NCBI GenBank assembly: GCA_026874595.1
Contig: CM049322.1
Span: forward strand, 49,889,340 to 49,953,339
Reading direction: 5' to 3'
DNA length: 64,000 nucleotides
From: Sipunculus nudus
Taxonomy: Eukaryota > Annelida > Sipuncula > Golfingiida > Sipunculidae
Made by a program: the position numbers and the translations under genes. Each line of letters opens with the position of its first letter. Within the stretch, counting starts at the first letter, position 1. Below the pieces are notes generated by a model that had not been told where the DNA came from, searched no databases, and saw only the letters and a program-made list of their open reading frames with translations. Shown in pieces: positions 45,201 through 60,419 of this stretch.

Positions 45201-46115
45201 ATAACTGAAGTCACGCTTTATATCTACATCCAATGGAAATTTACAAACACGTGACAGAGTGTATCAAGATATTTGAAGGTAATAAGTTGCAGCTGATTCA
45301 TGTAACCTTTTCACTGGATTCCCAAAGAGAATTCATCACCCAGTCTTTCATTATTTTACCACAGAAATATATATATATTTATATATATATATATATATAT
45401 ATATAAATATATATTAAAAATGTAACGGTTCCAAATAGAAATACAAATAGGGTAACCTATTATTATTATTATTATTATTATTGTCTTCATTATTTTCCTT
45501 CATTATCTTTAACACATTTAACTTTACACTTATCTCGGTCAAATTAAAAATCTAACTGGCGACGCAGATTGAATAATTATTTTGTCTCATATACTCACAC
45601 AGCGACGAGCCCACATTGTTTTAAATTTAGCTATAAATGCGCAAGATTACTAATTAATTCCGTCTATTAAAAGTGGAAAAATAATATGAATAATATTGTA
45701 AACGGTTTAATGTTTTTTTTTTCATCTATCACAGTATCAGTGCATAAATGAGCCATAAAATTCTTTCCGAAAATGGGAACTAAGAGCCTATAGTTATCTA
45801 GCAGATGCCAGCTACTCCTTGGGAAAACTGTGAAAAAGCACAATCTGTTGGTACCCTTTTTCTCTCTGCAGAAAAAAAAAATGTTGGTGCATGATGGACA
45901 CGCTAAAATCCTATATTATCAAAAAAAAAAAAAAAATAGAGCAACATATTAATGGCCCTTTAATTAGTTTGAGGTTGACACCCTTCAGCCCGGAACTGTC
46001 ATATTACATTTGATCCGGTGGACCCTACACAAATTGCCCAACTGCTCTCTTACTCGCACCTACTTTAGACAGACTCGGCACCTGGTGAGCGACAATGAGA
46101 GTAATCTGAACATTT
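39067..46115. repeat. Macrosatellite unit 3 (7,049 bp)
   Basis: Same derived features as unit 2 (CpG-rich segment from 39489). Its right end has the interrupted TA tract (45367-45414) and gggaaaactg at 45822, variants shared with the right end of unit 4. No gene recognised. Confidence 0.97.
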
Positions 46116-48205
46116 GCCCTGGAACATGCGGAAGTGTAACTAGGCGGTCATAGCTGTTGGGTATTAAGGAAGTTGCGTCTGGTTGATATTTCATTTCAAA
46201 ACTCAAATTGAAATCCCTAACCCTATCTATGTAGATCAACCCTTGAAAATATCTTGAAAATGAATTGGAAAATGTTGATCTTTTGTAAGGGTACGAACCT
46301 TGAAATAATTTACTGTGGTCGACTTAAAAGTTTCTGAACCCTGTGTAATTTTCCCTCTGTATAAATTTGAGATATTTCCCACATAATAGAAGTTTACAAA
46401 CATTTGAAACTTTGAACTGCCAAAAAGTAATGTTAACATTTCACCATCCTTTTTACTTAAGATTCCACTTTTAAGTTTTTTTTAATACATGTTTGTGGGT
46501 CATGCTTTGGATACTTGTTGATACCGTGAAGTATACACCGCGTCTATTTAGCGTCGCAAATTGCGACTGCGATACCGCATTTCGAGTGCTGTACATACAT
46601 ACAGATGCTGTCGATCGCATAATGGGGACAAGATAATGGAGATGAGTTACAATTGTTTAGGTACTCTTGAGTCATTCGAGGGGAAAGTGGCCTTACCTAC
46701 GCTTTTGTAAAGGAATGCATGTTAGATGTCTATTTTTATATCCACTGGAAAACGATAAACCGCTAAAACGCAACAGAGCATCACAACTATTTTGGTATGA
46801 TTGAATGATTGAATTAAACACAGGTATTATACAAAGCAAAATATGAAATAGCCCTATATTGTTACCTTAATACTGCAACCATGTATAGTTGTACATCAAA
46901 TATAATACTATGAATGTAATATGACGGGGTATGGCCATGGTTCAGACTGGAGTTATATAAACCACACACACATGATTATTATAGCAGTATATCCCTTAAT
47001 CAGCACATGGTGATCTATTGTGGGGCATCCTGTTTGATCAACCATCTTGCGAACATAAGAGTCAGCGTCATTTGATCAAATGACCTGATCATGTGATCAT
47101 TCCCCCAATTAATTAAAGTATCGCCTAAATGTGAGACTATAACGGTGGCGCATGATCATATGACCTGATCATGTGATTATTTGACCCTATTGCTTCACTC
47201 GAGTTGTGATTGTATATGACCATAATAGTTGTACGATCATGTGATCAGATCTTGTGATGGTCTGACCATAATATTCCTTAACCACTTGAGTATATGACTG
47301 TAATTGTCAAGTATGATCATGCAATCCTGATCTTGTAATCATTTGGCCATAACAAACAAAGTTCACAGAGTATTTGACTGTTATAGTCATATTTGAGGTC
47401 ACATGGCCATTCTTGTGAAAAATTGCTTGATATTTTGTGACCATGTATAATTACAAATTGTTTGATCAGGTGAAAAGGGACATTACTCTTACTGCAGTTA
47501 ATCAATCAAAATGTTTTATTTTCACTATTTGAATTCATCATACCTTCCAATGATTATGTATCATTGTGGTGTTATAAATTATGTGGCGTATTGTTCTTTG
47601 ATTAGGTTCTGTCATATACATGAATGTTATGTGGTTTCATAGAAGTAATACTGGTATGCACAAAGTGCAACATTTCTGGGGCTTGTCTTATAGTTGTCAC
47701 AATGTGACGAAAAATCAACACATATTTATGAGTGGTTGCCCCCGTTGTCTCCCTTGCACTTTAAGAATATCAGTATACATATGCCTGTTTAATCAGTAAT
47801 ATATATGTATTGAAAATGCACCTTTCCTTTGGTACTTAAATGGTGAAAATGGTCTTGATCATAAAAAAATTGATATAACTTATTACAAGATCAAACATTT
47901 CCTTATTCAGTTTCAATGATATTACATTTGAAATTTAAACAAGTGCTTGCCCCTGCTAATTTGATATCTGATTTCCTACCAACTAGTGTTGTTATCAAGT
48001 TATATATATATATCGTCAGCCATCCAGTTTAGCCAGGCATATAACTTTGTTTTATTATAACCTGCATCTCAAGAAACTCTAAGCAATCAGGCATATGTAG
48101 TGAGTGTATTGTAAAGTTTTTTAGGATTAAATAACTGATGTAGAGGAGGCTTACAGCGGGCTGTAATGTACCTTCAGATTGATTTTGTAAATTAATTTCA
48201 GGTAG

Positions 48206-48255
<50 letters not shown>

Positions 48256-49233
48256 GATTAATATATGCTTTCTCATTATATACTTTCTTTGGTTTGATGA
48301 TCCATATTCATTCATTTTGGTTCTATATTAGCTGAGTGGTGGCAGCCATTTTTGGGTAAAATAGTCCTTTCACCAGAAACCCCCAGTTTATTGTGTTATC
48401 TCTGTCCGAGTCAATATCATTCTCATCGACGTAGCAGCTGGTCTGACACCAAAGGATCTTTTTAATAAACAATAAAACAGATTTATAATCTTAGCTGTCA
48501 GGAAAATGCTGAGCCTCTTTGGCCGGAGGTCTTTTCTTCATACAACAGGAAATAATAGAATGCAGCAACTGTTCCTGTTGTGATCAAAACTGATTCCAGC
48601 AGGGCCTCTTGTATGGGAGATTGGAAACTAAGGTGGTTTCAGTTTCATCAGTTAGGTGGGAGAATGGTAGTTTGTGTCATGGCAAAGAGCTGACATGTGC
48701 ACTGCCTCAGAAGACTGTCAGATGCCAATATATAATAACAATGTCACGTCACACTAAAACACAAGGGTTAACAAGACAGACTGTAGTCAGATAGATTATA
48801 ATGTTACAATGGAGATAAGATTTTGGAGAATATAAATTCTCTGAATATTTTTGATAAAAATAGAACATGTAGCAAAATCTTCACACATTCATAAATATAC
48901 ATGAAAATATGAATATGTATTAGATTATTGTATTATATATGATAATAATAATAATAATGAACTTTTAGTCCCGGCAGTTCTGGAGAGGAGTTTAGATATT
49001 TATGGCAGCCAGTTTTAATAGTTTAAATCAAGTGTCAAAATGGATTGTATGATATTTGTACTTGAATGTTGAATATGCATGCAGGGAACCTTCAGAGGTA
49101 CACAGTCAGGATTAGAGCTACTTTATGTAAATAACATGTACAAATTGGTTATCGTTTGCCGTGAACGACTATGGTCATATTTTGTACACATCCATATGTA
49201 AAATAATGGTCTACCAGTGAAAGTTTGTTATCG

Positions 49234-49307
<74 letters not shown>

Positions 49308-52300
49308 GCCCTGAATTGTCCATGGTATTGATAAATAAATCCATTTAGGCATGCTTGTAATAGTGACCAGTGCACAGTTTTGCCATTTTTTTTTTTGCAG
49401 AGCAGAAGGAATTGTATATAAATCTTGCAATTGAAATCTTGTACCAATGCCAGGCTGTGACCTTGGCTAGTTATAATAAAGCTTATTTCCTGTATATACT
49501 GGGTTTGTCTTCTAGTACGAGTTTGTGATATATTCTCATGTCAAGTTGCTGCACTGGATGTCTTTTATGCGTCCAAAAACACATGTAAATATTTGTTTGA
49601 TGAGTTAGAACCCCCCCCCCCCCCAATAATACCAAATGCCATTCAAGAAGTCGGTGGAATTCACTCTCTACTAAACGTAAAAAATCTCGGAATCCCACAT
49701 CATTTATATCTCTTCTGGCAAGCTTTTGGTTATCAACATCTAAGAAAGAAAGGGGGCATGGGGAGAGGGACAGGAATTAGGTGTAAAGGATATTTAACTC
49801 TGTGGGTACCGGTGTTTGCATATACGTGCTGCGATTCTGTCAGAGAATTAGTTCTTTATAAATGCTATTTATGATTATCATTCATAATATTATTTAACTG
49901 TTCAGCATCAGTTGTCTGATGATCATCAACTTACACAAGAGTCGTAGGGTAAGATTTCCATATGCCTTAACATGCATATGATCACACATGGTATGGTGGT
50001 TAACTTAGAAGAAATAGCAAAGTAATAAGGAAATACATATTTACTTTAGTTGAGTTTAAACATTTATTTTAACATCTGTTGAAAGCAAGCGGTAAGGTTT
50101 TACTATGTAAATCATTAGTTTACAGCGCAGCTACATGTATATCCCACCCACCTATCACATCTATGTGTCGGCTACATCGTAATTCAAATCTTAAGTCGTT
50201 AACAGCATAATGGAAGTAACCTACTAGTAAACCAGCATCATTTGAATATACTTATCGTGATATTCTCACTTAAAGGTGTCTGGATAAATTACTAGCAGAA
50301 GAGATGCAATAGTATCCCTGGAGTCTTAAATCCGTTTTGAACGTGTCTCTGTTAAGAAAAATATCAACCGGCATGGTATATAGGTGGCAGCAGAAGACTT
50401 GTTCAATGGATAAAACTGTCAAAGATGTAAGGGCATACCTCCCAAATTTCACAGCTGCCCTTGGAGAAAATCTCTCACTCTCTCACCAATAAAAGCCAAT
50501 TTAAAATATCATGACTTATGGCAAGCTTTTAGTTATTTTGTACAAAGGAGAAAGACAGTGGGTCTTGGGGAGAGGTACAAGGGTAAGGTTTCCCAAAAAT
50601 TCCGTTCTGTATGTGCCACATTGTGGGTACAAATCTATGAGACAATAAGTGCTATATAAATACTATTTATTCTTATAATTATTATTTTTATTATTATATG
50701 CATTCATGCCCATATGCCTTGACAATAATATCACCAATGGCATGAGCGTTAACTAAGAACATATAACACAGTATAATGAATAAAGACAAATATTTCCTTC
50801 AGTTGGTTTAAACATATTTATTTGAACAGGATTACATCTGTTCCAGGCTAGCTTTAAGATTTTCCTATGTAAAACATTCTTCGAGGGTTTTACAGCTACA
50901 TGTATATCTCGCCCACCCATCACAGCAGGCTTATCATGAAGATAAATATTCTTACCACCTCATGTAATCTGCTTTCTCTTCAGTTCCCTGTCACGGGTAA
51001 AATGCCGTGGCAATTCAGGTCGAGAATAGTAATTACTATTGTGGCAGTAATTTACCCATTAAAAGCATATCAGTGCACAAAGATAATCCCTCATCATACA
51101 AATTTACTAATGCCTAACTGGCAGAACTGTCCATTGCCAGATAACAAATATAGATTTCTCCCAACAGAGATACAATGATATACATATAGTCATAAGCTTG
51201 ACATTAACCCCTTAGAAATATGGCTCTATTATGTAATGTAGTTAGGTATCAACTGAAATGATGTATACGTGGCACCATGAGACTTGTTCAAAAGATAAAC
51301 TATCAGATACTAGTGTATAAGGGCTTACTAATTTATACAATGATGCACAAAGCAGATCATGAGAAACGTGATAGTTTAAATTCTGTAGACTGCAGGTTGC
51401 GCTCCAAGTATGGTCCGGCAGAAAAAGCATCCAAAGCTGCTGGGCGCAAAGATTGATGAAAAGACATGATCCTTAAATCGTCAATATGTAATGAATAAAG
51501 TTAAATTAAAACATGAAGTTGGCTAAACGGGACTTGGGTGGAAAAAGCAGTCCTAGATCTTGGGTCATATACTAAATTTCAGAACATAACACTAAGTAGC
51601 CATTTGAGCAAAATGAGTTTGTATATATTAAAATCAGCTGACAAGCCTTATACATGTATATGTTCAAGGTTACTCTCCACGTCATTGACCCAAATCTGAA
51701 TTTGGTATATCTTTGTATATTTATATCTATGCTTGGCCTAAACAACAACAAACAAAATAATCCAAAATCTTCAGCAATATCAAATTTCAGGGCTATCCTT
51801 CAAGACACTCTTGTGATATCTTATGTATAAATAATCATCAATGTATGGTTTTCACTTGAAGCATATCAATTCAAGGCTAAAGTCACTCTGATAGCTTACT
51901 GGTAGTAGGTTTTGTCCACTAAACCAATACCTGTGCACATTCATAGAGCTACAGTTAACGAGTCCTCTGGAATCAGTATTCACTGATCATAGTCAGGCCT
52001 TGCTGATAAATAAATAAAGTGAATGTCACATTTGTGAAACCTTGACCTTGCAGATCTCAGTTTCATGTACATGGTAGTTATTAGTGTGTTTTGTCACAAA
52101 AAAACAAATATCAAACATTATAAATTACCAGATAGATAGCAGAATTGGGAAGATATACAGGTAAATCAACACATCAATATATCAGTATATATAATATATG
52201 ATATGATTGTTGGCAGCTCTGACAAGGGTCAATATGATAAAGGATTGCTCTTGTGATAATGGATAAAACAATGGATAACTGAAGTCACGCTTTATATCTA

Positions 52301-53185
52301 CATCCAATGGAAATTTACAAACACGTGACAGAGTGTATCAAGATATTTGAAGGTAATAAGTTGCAGCTGATTCATGTAACCTTTTCACTGGATTCCCAAA
52401 GAGAATTCATCACCCAGTCTTTCATTATTTTACCACAGAAATATATATATATTTATATATATATATATATATATAAATATATATTAAAAATGTAACGGTT
52501 CCAAATAGAAATACAAATAGGGTAACCTATTATTATTATTATTATTATTATTGTCTTCATTATTTTCCTTCATTATCTTTAACACATTTAACTTTACACT
52601 TATCTCGGTCAAATTAAAAATCTAACTGGCGACGCAGATTGAATAATTATTTTGTCTCATATACTCACACAGCGACGAGCCCACATTGTTTTAAATTTAG
52701 CTATAAATGCGCAAGATTACTAATTAATTCCGTCTATTAAAAGTGGAAAAATAATATGAATAATATTGTAAACGGTTTAATGTTTTTTTTTTCATCTATC
52801 ACAGTATCAGTGCATAAATGAGCCATAAAATTCTTTCCGAAAATGGGAACTAAGAGCCTATAGTTATCTAGCAGATGCCAGCTACTCCTTGGGAAAACTG
52901 TGAAAAAGCACAATCTGTTGGTACCCTTTTTCTCTCTGCAGAAAAAAAAAATGTTGGTGCATGATGGACACGCTAAAATCCTATATTATCAAAAAAAAAA
53001 AAAAAATAGAGCAACATATTAATGGCCCTTTAATTAGTTTGAGGTTGACACCCTTCAGCCCGGAACTGTCATATTACATTTGATCCGGTGGACCCTACAC
53101 AAATTGCCCAACTGCTCTCTTACTCGCACCTACTTTAGACAGACTCGGCACCTGGTGAGCGACAATGAGAGTAATCTGAACATTT
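46116..53185. repeat. Macrosatellite unit 4 (7,070 bp)
   Basis: CpG-rich segment from 46538. Longest locus-b TA run of the array (68 nt). Shares ggaatcccac (49690) and actctgatag (51886) with unit 5, whereas units 1-3 have ggaatccgac and actctcatag. No gene recognised. Confidence 0.97.
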
Positions 53186-55275
53186 GCCCTGGAACATGCG
53201 GAAGTGTAACTAGGCGGTCATAGCTGTTGGGTATTAAGGAAGTTGCGTCTGGTTGATATTTCATTTCAAAACTCAAATTGAAATCCCTAACCCTATCTAT
53301 GTAGATCAACCCTTGAAAATATCTTGAAAATGAATTGGAAAATGTTGATCTTTTGTAAGGGTACGAACCTTGAAATAATTTACTGTGGTCGACTTAAAAG
53401 TTTCTGAACCCTGTGTAATTTTCCCTCTGTATAAATTTGAGATATTTCCCACATAATAGAAGTTTACAAACATTTGAAACTTTGAACTGCCAAAAAGTAA
53501 TGTTAACATTTCACCATCCTTTTTACTTAAGATTCCACTTTTAAGTTTTTTTTAATACATGTTTGTGGGTCATGCTTTGGATACTTGTTGATACCGTGAA
53601 GTATACACCGCGTCTATTTAGCGTCGCAAATTGCGACTGCGATACCGCATTTCGAGTGCTGTACATACATACAGATGCTGTCGATCGCATAATGGGGACA
53701 AGATAATGGAGATGAGTTACAATTGTTTAGGTACTCTTGAGTCATTCGAGGGGAAAGTGGCCTTACCTACGCTTTTGTAAAGGAATGCATGTTAGATGTC
53801 TATTTTTATATCCACTGGAAAACGATAAACCGCTAAAACGCAACAGAGCATCACAACTATTTTGGTATGATTGAATGATTGAATTAAACACAGGTATTAT
53901 ACAAAGCAAAATATGAAATAGCCCTATATTGTTACCTTAATACTGCAACCATGTATAGTTGTACATCAAATATAATACTATGAATGTAATATGACGGGGT
54001 ATGGCCATGGTTCAGACTGGAGTTATATAAACCACACACACATGATTATTATAGCAGTATATCCCTTAATCAGCACATGGTGATCTATTGTGGGGCATCC
54101 TGTTTGATCAACCATCTTGCGAACATAAGAGTCAGCGTCATTTGATCAAATGACCTGATCATGTGATCATTCCCCCAATTAATTAAAGTATCGCCTAAAT
54201 GTGAGACTATAACGGTGGCGCATGATCATATGACCTGATCATGTGATTATTTGACCCTATTGCTTCACTCGAGTTGTGATTGTATATGACCATAATAGTT
54301 GTACGATCATGTGATCAGATCTTGTGATGGTCTGACCATAATATTCCTTAACCACTTGAGTATATGACTGTAATTGTCAAGTATGATCATGCAATCCTGA
54401 TCTTGTAATCATTTGGCCATAACAAACAAAGTTCACAGAGTATTTGACTGTTATAGTCATATTTGAGGTCACATGGCCATTCTTGTGAAAAATTGCTTGA
54501 TATTTTGTGACCATGTATAATTACAAATTGTTTGATCAGGTGAAAAGGGACATTACTCTTACTGCAGTTAATCAATCAAAATGTTTTATTTTCACTATTT
54601 GAATTCATCATACCTTCCAATGATTATGTATCATTGTGGTGTTATAAATTATGTGGCGTATTGTTCTTTGATTAGGTTCTGTCATATACATGAATGTTAT
54701 GTGGTTTCATAGAGGTAATACTGGTATGCACAAAGTGCAACATTTCTGGGGCTTGTCTTATAGTTGTCACAATGTGACGAAAAATCAACACATATTTATG
54801 AGTGGTAGCCCCCGTTGTCTCCCTTGCACTTTAAGAATATCAGTATACATATGCCTGTTTAATCAGTAATATATATGTATTGAAAATGCACCTTTCCTTT
54901 GGTACTTAAATGGTGAAAATGGTCTTGATAATAAAAAAATTGATATAACTTATTACAAGATCAAACATTTCCTTATTCAGTTTCAATGATATTACATTTG
55001 AAATTTAAACAAGTGCTTGCCCCTGCTAATTTGATATCTGATTTCCTACCAACTAGTGTTGTTATCAAGTTATATATATATATCGTCAGCCATCCAGTTT
55101 AGCCAGGCATATAACTTTGTTTTATTATAACCTGCATCTCAAGAAACTCTAAGCAATCAGGCATATGTAGTGAGTGTATTGTAAAGTTTTTTAGGATTAA
55201 ATAACTGATGTAGACGAGGCTTACAGCGGGCTGTAATGTACCTTCAGATTGATTTTGTAAATTAATTTCAGGTAG

Positions 55276-55321
<46 letters not shown>

Positions 55322-56299
55322 GATTAATATATGCTTTCTCATTATATACTTTCTTTGGTTTGATGATCCATATTCATTCATTTTGGTTCTATATTAGCTG
55401 AGTGGTGGCAGCCATTTTTGGGTAAAATAGTCCTTTCACCAGAAACCCCCAGTTTATTGTGTTATCTCTGTCCGAGTCAATATCATTCTCATCGACGTAG
55501 CAGCTGGTCTTTCACCAAAGGATCTTTTTAATAAACAATAAAACAGATTTATAATCTTAGCTGTCAGGAAAATGCTGAGCCTCTTTGGCCGGAGGTCTTT
55601 TCTTCATACAACAGGAAATAATAGAATGCAGCAACTGTTCCTGTTGTGATCAAAACTGATTCCAGCAGGGCCTCTTGTATGGGAGATTGGAAACTTAGGT
55701 GGTTTCAGTTTCATCAGTTAGGTGGGAGAATGGTAGTTTGTGTCATGGCAAAGAGCTGACATGTGCACTGCCTCAGAAGACTGTCAGATGCCAATATATA
55801 ATAACAATGTCACGTCACACTAAAACACAAGGGTTAACAAGACAGACTGTAGTCAGATAGATTATAATGTTACAATGGAGATAAGATTTTGGAGAATATA
55901 AATTCTCTGAATATTTTTGATAAAAATAGAACATGTAGCAAAATCTTCACACATTCATAAATATACATGAAAATATGAATATGTATTAGATTATTGTATT
56001 ATATATGATAATAATAATAATGATGAACTTTTAGTCCCGGCAGTTCTGGAGAGGAGTTTAGATATTTATGGCAGCCAGTTTTAATAGTTTAAATCAAGTG
56101 TCAAAATGGATTGTATGATATTTGTACTTGAATGTTGAATATGCATGCAGGGAACCTTCAGAGGTACACAGTCAGGATTAGAGCTACTTTATGTAAATAA
56201 CATGTACAAATTGGTTATCGTTTGCCGTGAACGACTATGGTCATATTTTGTACACATCCATATGTAAAATAATGGTCTACCAGTGAAAGTTTGTTATCG

Positions 56300-56343
<44 letters not shown>

Positions 56344-59300
56344 GCCCTGAATTGTCCATGGTATTGATAAATAAATCCATTTAGGCATGCTTGTAATAGT
56401 GACCAGTGCACAGTTTTGCCATTTTTTTTTGCAGAGCAGAAGGAATTGTATATAAATCTTGCAATTGAAATCTTGTACCAATGCCAGGCTGTGACCTTGG
56501 CTAGTTATAATAAAGCTTATTTCCTGTATATACTGGGTTTGTCTTCTAGTACGAGTTTGTGATATATTCTCATGTCAAGTTGCTGCACTGGATGTCTTTT
56601 ATGCGTCCCAAAACACATGTAAATATTTGTTTGATGAGTTAGAACCCCCCCCCCCCCAATAATACCAAATGCCATTCAAGAAGTCGGTGGAATTCACTCT
56701 CTACTAAACGTAAAAAATCTCGGAATCCCACATCATTTATATCTCTTCTGGCAAGCTTTTGGTTATCAACATCTAAGAAAGAAAGGGGGCATGGGGAGAG
56801 GGACAGGAATTAGGTGTAAAGGATATTTAACTCTGTGGGTACCGGTGTTTGCATATACGTGCTGCGATTCTGTCAGAGAATTAGTTCTTTATAAATGCTA
56901 TTTATGATTATCATTCATAATATTATTTAACTGTTCAGCATCAGTTGTCTGATGATCATCAACTTACACAAGAGTCGTAGGGTAAGATTTCCATATGCCT
57001 TAACATGCATATGATCACACATGGTATGGTGGTTAACTTAGAAGAAATAGCAAAGTAATAAGGAAATACATATTTACTTTAGTTGAGTTTAAACATTTAT
57101 TTTAACATCTGTTGAAAGCAAGCGGTAAGGTTTTACTATGTAAATCATTAGTTTACAGCGCAGCTACATGTATATCCCACCCACCTATCACATCTATGTG
57201 TCGGCTACATCGTAATTCAAATCTTAAGTCGTTAACAGCATAATGGAAGTAACCTACTAGTAAACCAGCATCATTTGAATATACTTATCGTGATATTCTC
57301 ACTTAAAGGTGTCTGGATAAATTACTAGCAGAAGAGATGCAATAGTATCCCTGGAGTCTTAAATCCGTTTTGAACGTGTCTCTGTTAAGAAAAATATCAA
57401 CCGGCATGGTATATAGGTGGCAGCAGAAGACTTGTTCAATGGATAAAACTGTCAAAGATGTAATGGCATACCTCCCAAATTTCACAGCTGCCCTTGGAGA
57501 AAATCTCTCACTCTCTCACCAATAAAAGCCAATTTAAAATATCATGACTTATGGCAAGCTTTTAGTTATTTTGTACAAAGGAGAAAGACAGTGGGTCTTG
57601 GGGAGAGGTACAAGGGTAAGGTTTCCCAAAAATTCCGTTCTGTATGTGCCACATTGTGGGTACAAATCTATGAGACAATAAGTGCTATATAAATACTATT
57701 TATTCTTATAATTATTATTTTTATTATTATATGCATTCATGCCCATATGCCTTGACAATAATATCACCAATGGCATGAGCGTTAACTAAGAACATATAAC
57801 ACAGTATAATGAATAAAGACAAATATTTCCTTCAGTTGGTTTAAACATATTTATTTGAACAGGATTACATCTGTTCCAGGCTAGCTTTAAGATTTTCCTA
57901 TGTAAAACATTCTTCGAGGGTTTTACAGCTACATGTATATCTCGCCCACCCATCACAGCAGGCTTATCATGAAGATAAATATTCTTACCACCTCATGTAA
58001 TCTGCTTTCTCTTCAGTTCCCTGTCACGGGTAAAATGCCGTGGCAATTCAGGTCGAGAATAGTAATTACTATTGTGGCAGTAATTTACCCATTAAAAGCA
58101 TATCAGTGCACAAAGATAATCCCTCATCATACAAATTTACTAATGCCTAACTGGCAGAACTGTCCATTGCCAGATAACAAATATAGATTTCTCCCAACAG
58201 AGATACAATGATATACATATAGTCATAAGCTTGACATTAACCCCTTAGAAATATGGCTCTATTATGTAATGTAGTTAGGTATCAACTGAAATGATGTATA
58301 CGTGGCACCATGAGACTTGTTCAAAAGATAAACTATCAGATACTAGTGTATAAGGGCTTACTAATTTATACAATGATGCACAAAGCAGATCATGAGAAAC
58401 GTGATAGTTTAAATTCTGTAGACTGCAGGTTGCGCTCCAAGTATGGTCCGGCAGAAAAAGCATCCAAAGCTGCTGGGCGCAAAGATTGATGAAAAGACAT
58501 GATCCTTAAATCGTCAATATGTAATGAATAAAGTTAAATTAAAACATGAAGTTGGCAAAACGGGACTTGTTGGGTGGAAAAAGCTGTCCTAGATCTTGGG
58601 TCATATACTAAATTTCAGAACATAACACTAAGTAGCCATTTGAGCAAAATGAGATTTTGTATATATTAAAATCAGCTGACAAGCCTTATACATGTATATG
58701 TTCAAGGTTACTCTCCACGTCATTGACCCAAATCTGAATTTGGTATATCTTTGTATATCTATATCTATGCTTGGCCTAAACAACAACAAACAAAATAATC
58801 CAAAATCTTCAGCCATATCAAATTTCAGGGCTATCCTTCAAGACACTCTTGTGATATCTTATGTATAAATAATTATAAATGTATGGTTTTTACTTGAAGT
58901 ATATCAATTCAAGGCTAAAGTCACTCTGATAGCTTACTGGTAGTAGGTTTTGTCCACTAAACCAATACCTGTGCACATTCATAGAGCTACAGTTCACGAG
59001 TCCTCTGGAATCAGTATTCAATTATCATAGTAAGGCCTTGCTGATACATAAATAAAGTGAATGTCACATTTGTGAAACCTTGACCTTGCAGATCTCAGTT
59101 TCATGTACATGGTAGTTATTAGTGTGTTTTGTCACAAAAACCAAATATCAAACATTATAAATTATCAGGTAGATAGCAGAACTGGGACGATATACAGGTA
59201 AATCAATACATCAATATATCAGTATATATAATATATGATATGATTGTTGGCAGCTCTGACAAGAGTCAATATGATAAAGGATTGCTCTTGTGATAATGGA

Positions 59301-59539
59301 TAAAACAATGGATAACTGAAGTCACGCTTTATATCTACATCCCATGGAAATTTACAAACACTTGCCAGAGTGTATCAAGATATTTGAAGGTAATAAGTTG
59401 CACCTGATTCATGTAACCTTTTCACTGGATTCCCAAAGAGAATTCATCACCCAGTCTTTCATTATTTTACCACATATATATATATATATATATTAAAAAA
59501 TGTAACGGTTCCAAATAGAAATACAAATAGGGTAACCTA

Positions 59540-59541
<2 letters not shown>

Positions 59542-59586
<45 letters not shown>
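59542..59586. repeat. Expanded (ATT)n microsatellite, unit 5
   Basis: About 15 ATT/TTA units, against about 8-9 at the matching site of units 1-4 (for example 31330-31357). Confidence 0.9.
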
Positions 59587-59879
59587 GTCTTCATTATTTT
59601 TCATTATTATCGTTAAACACATTTAACTTTACACTTATTTCGGTCAAAATTAAAATCTAACTGGCGACGCAGATTGAATAATTATTTTGTCTCATATATT
59701 CACACAGCGACGAGCCCACATTGTTTTAAATTTAGCATTAAATGCGCAAGATTATTAATTAATTCCGTCTGTTAAAAGTGGGAAAATAATATGAATAATA
59801 TTGTAAACGGTTTAATGTTTTTTTTTTCAACTATCACAATATCAGTGCATAGAGGAGCCATAAAATTCTCTCCGAAAAT

Positions 59880-60085
59880 TCTCCTTGACATCCGGCTTTC
59901 CGTGGATTCTCCGACTATCAGGTCAGGCAGACGCATTATTACTTCTATATGTTATCATTGTAAATAAAGCGGTGTTTTTTATATACATACCTGTCCAATA
60001 CTAACAGTTCCAGCAAATGTGCTTCAGAGACTGACATTAACTTATCAAAAAATGCCGCGAAAGTGGCGCCTCATGTATCTCATTT
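59880..60085. other. 206-bp segment unique to unit 5
   Basis: Other units read ccgaaaat directly joined to gggaactaag. Unit 5 has 206 bp between those words, beginning tctccttgacatccggc and ending tgtatctcattt. It is GC-richer than its surroundings in places (ccgcgaaagtggcgcc). It could be an insertion here or an ancestral segment lost elsewhere. No inverted ends or target duplication are evident. Confidence 0.85.
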
Positions 60086-60419
60086 GGGAACTAAGAGCCT
60101 ATAGTTATCTAGCAGATGCCAGCTACTCCTTGGGCAAACTGTGAAAAAGCACAATCTGTTGGTACCATTTTTCTCTCTGCAGAAAAAAAAAAATGTTGGT
60201 GCATGATGAAAACGCTATAATCCTATATTATCAAAAAAAATAGAGCTACATATTAATGGCCCTTTAATTAGTTTGAGGTTGACACCCTTCAGCCCGGACC
60301 TGTCATATTACATTTGATCCGGTGGACCCTACACAAATTGCCCAACTGCTCTCTTACTCGCACCTACTTTAGACAGACCCAGCACCTGGTTAGCGACAAT
60401 GAGAGTAATCTGAACAATT

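Larger units (their letters stand above)
53186..60419. repeat. Macrosatellite unit 5 (7,234 bp, right quarter diverged)
   Basis: Matches unit 4 closely until about 58,550, then becomes clearly diverged, with many small changes. Its end holds a 206-bp segment (59880-60085) absent from the other units and an expanded ATT tract (59542-59586). No gene recognised. Confidence 0.96.
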
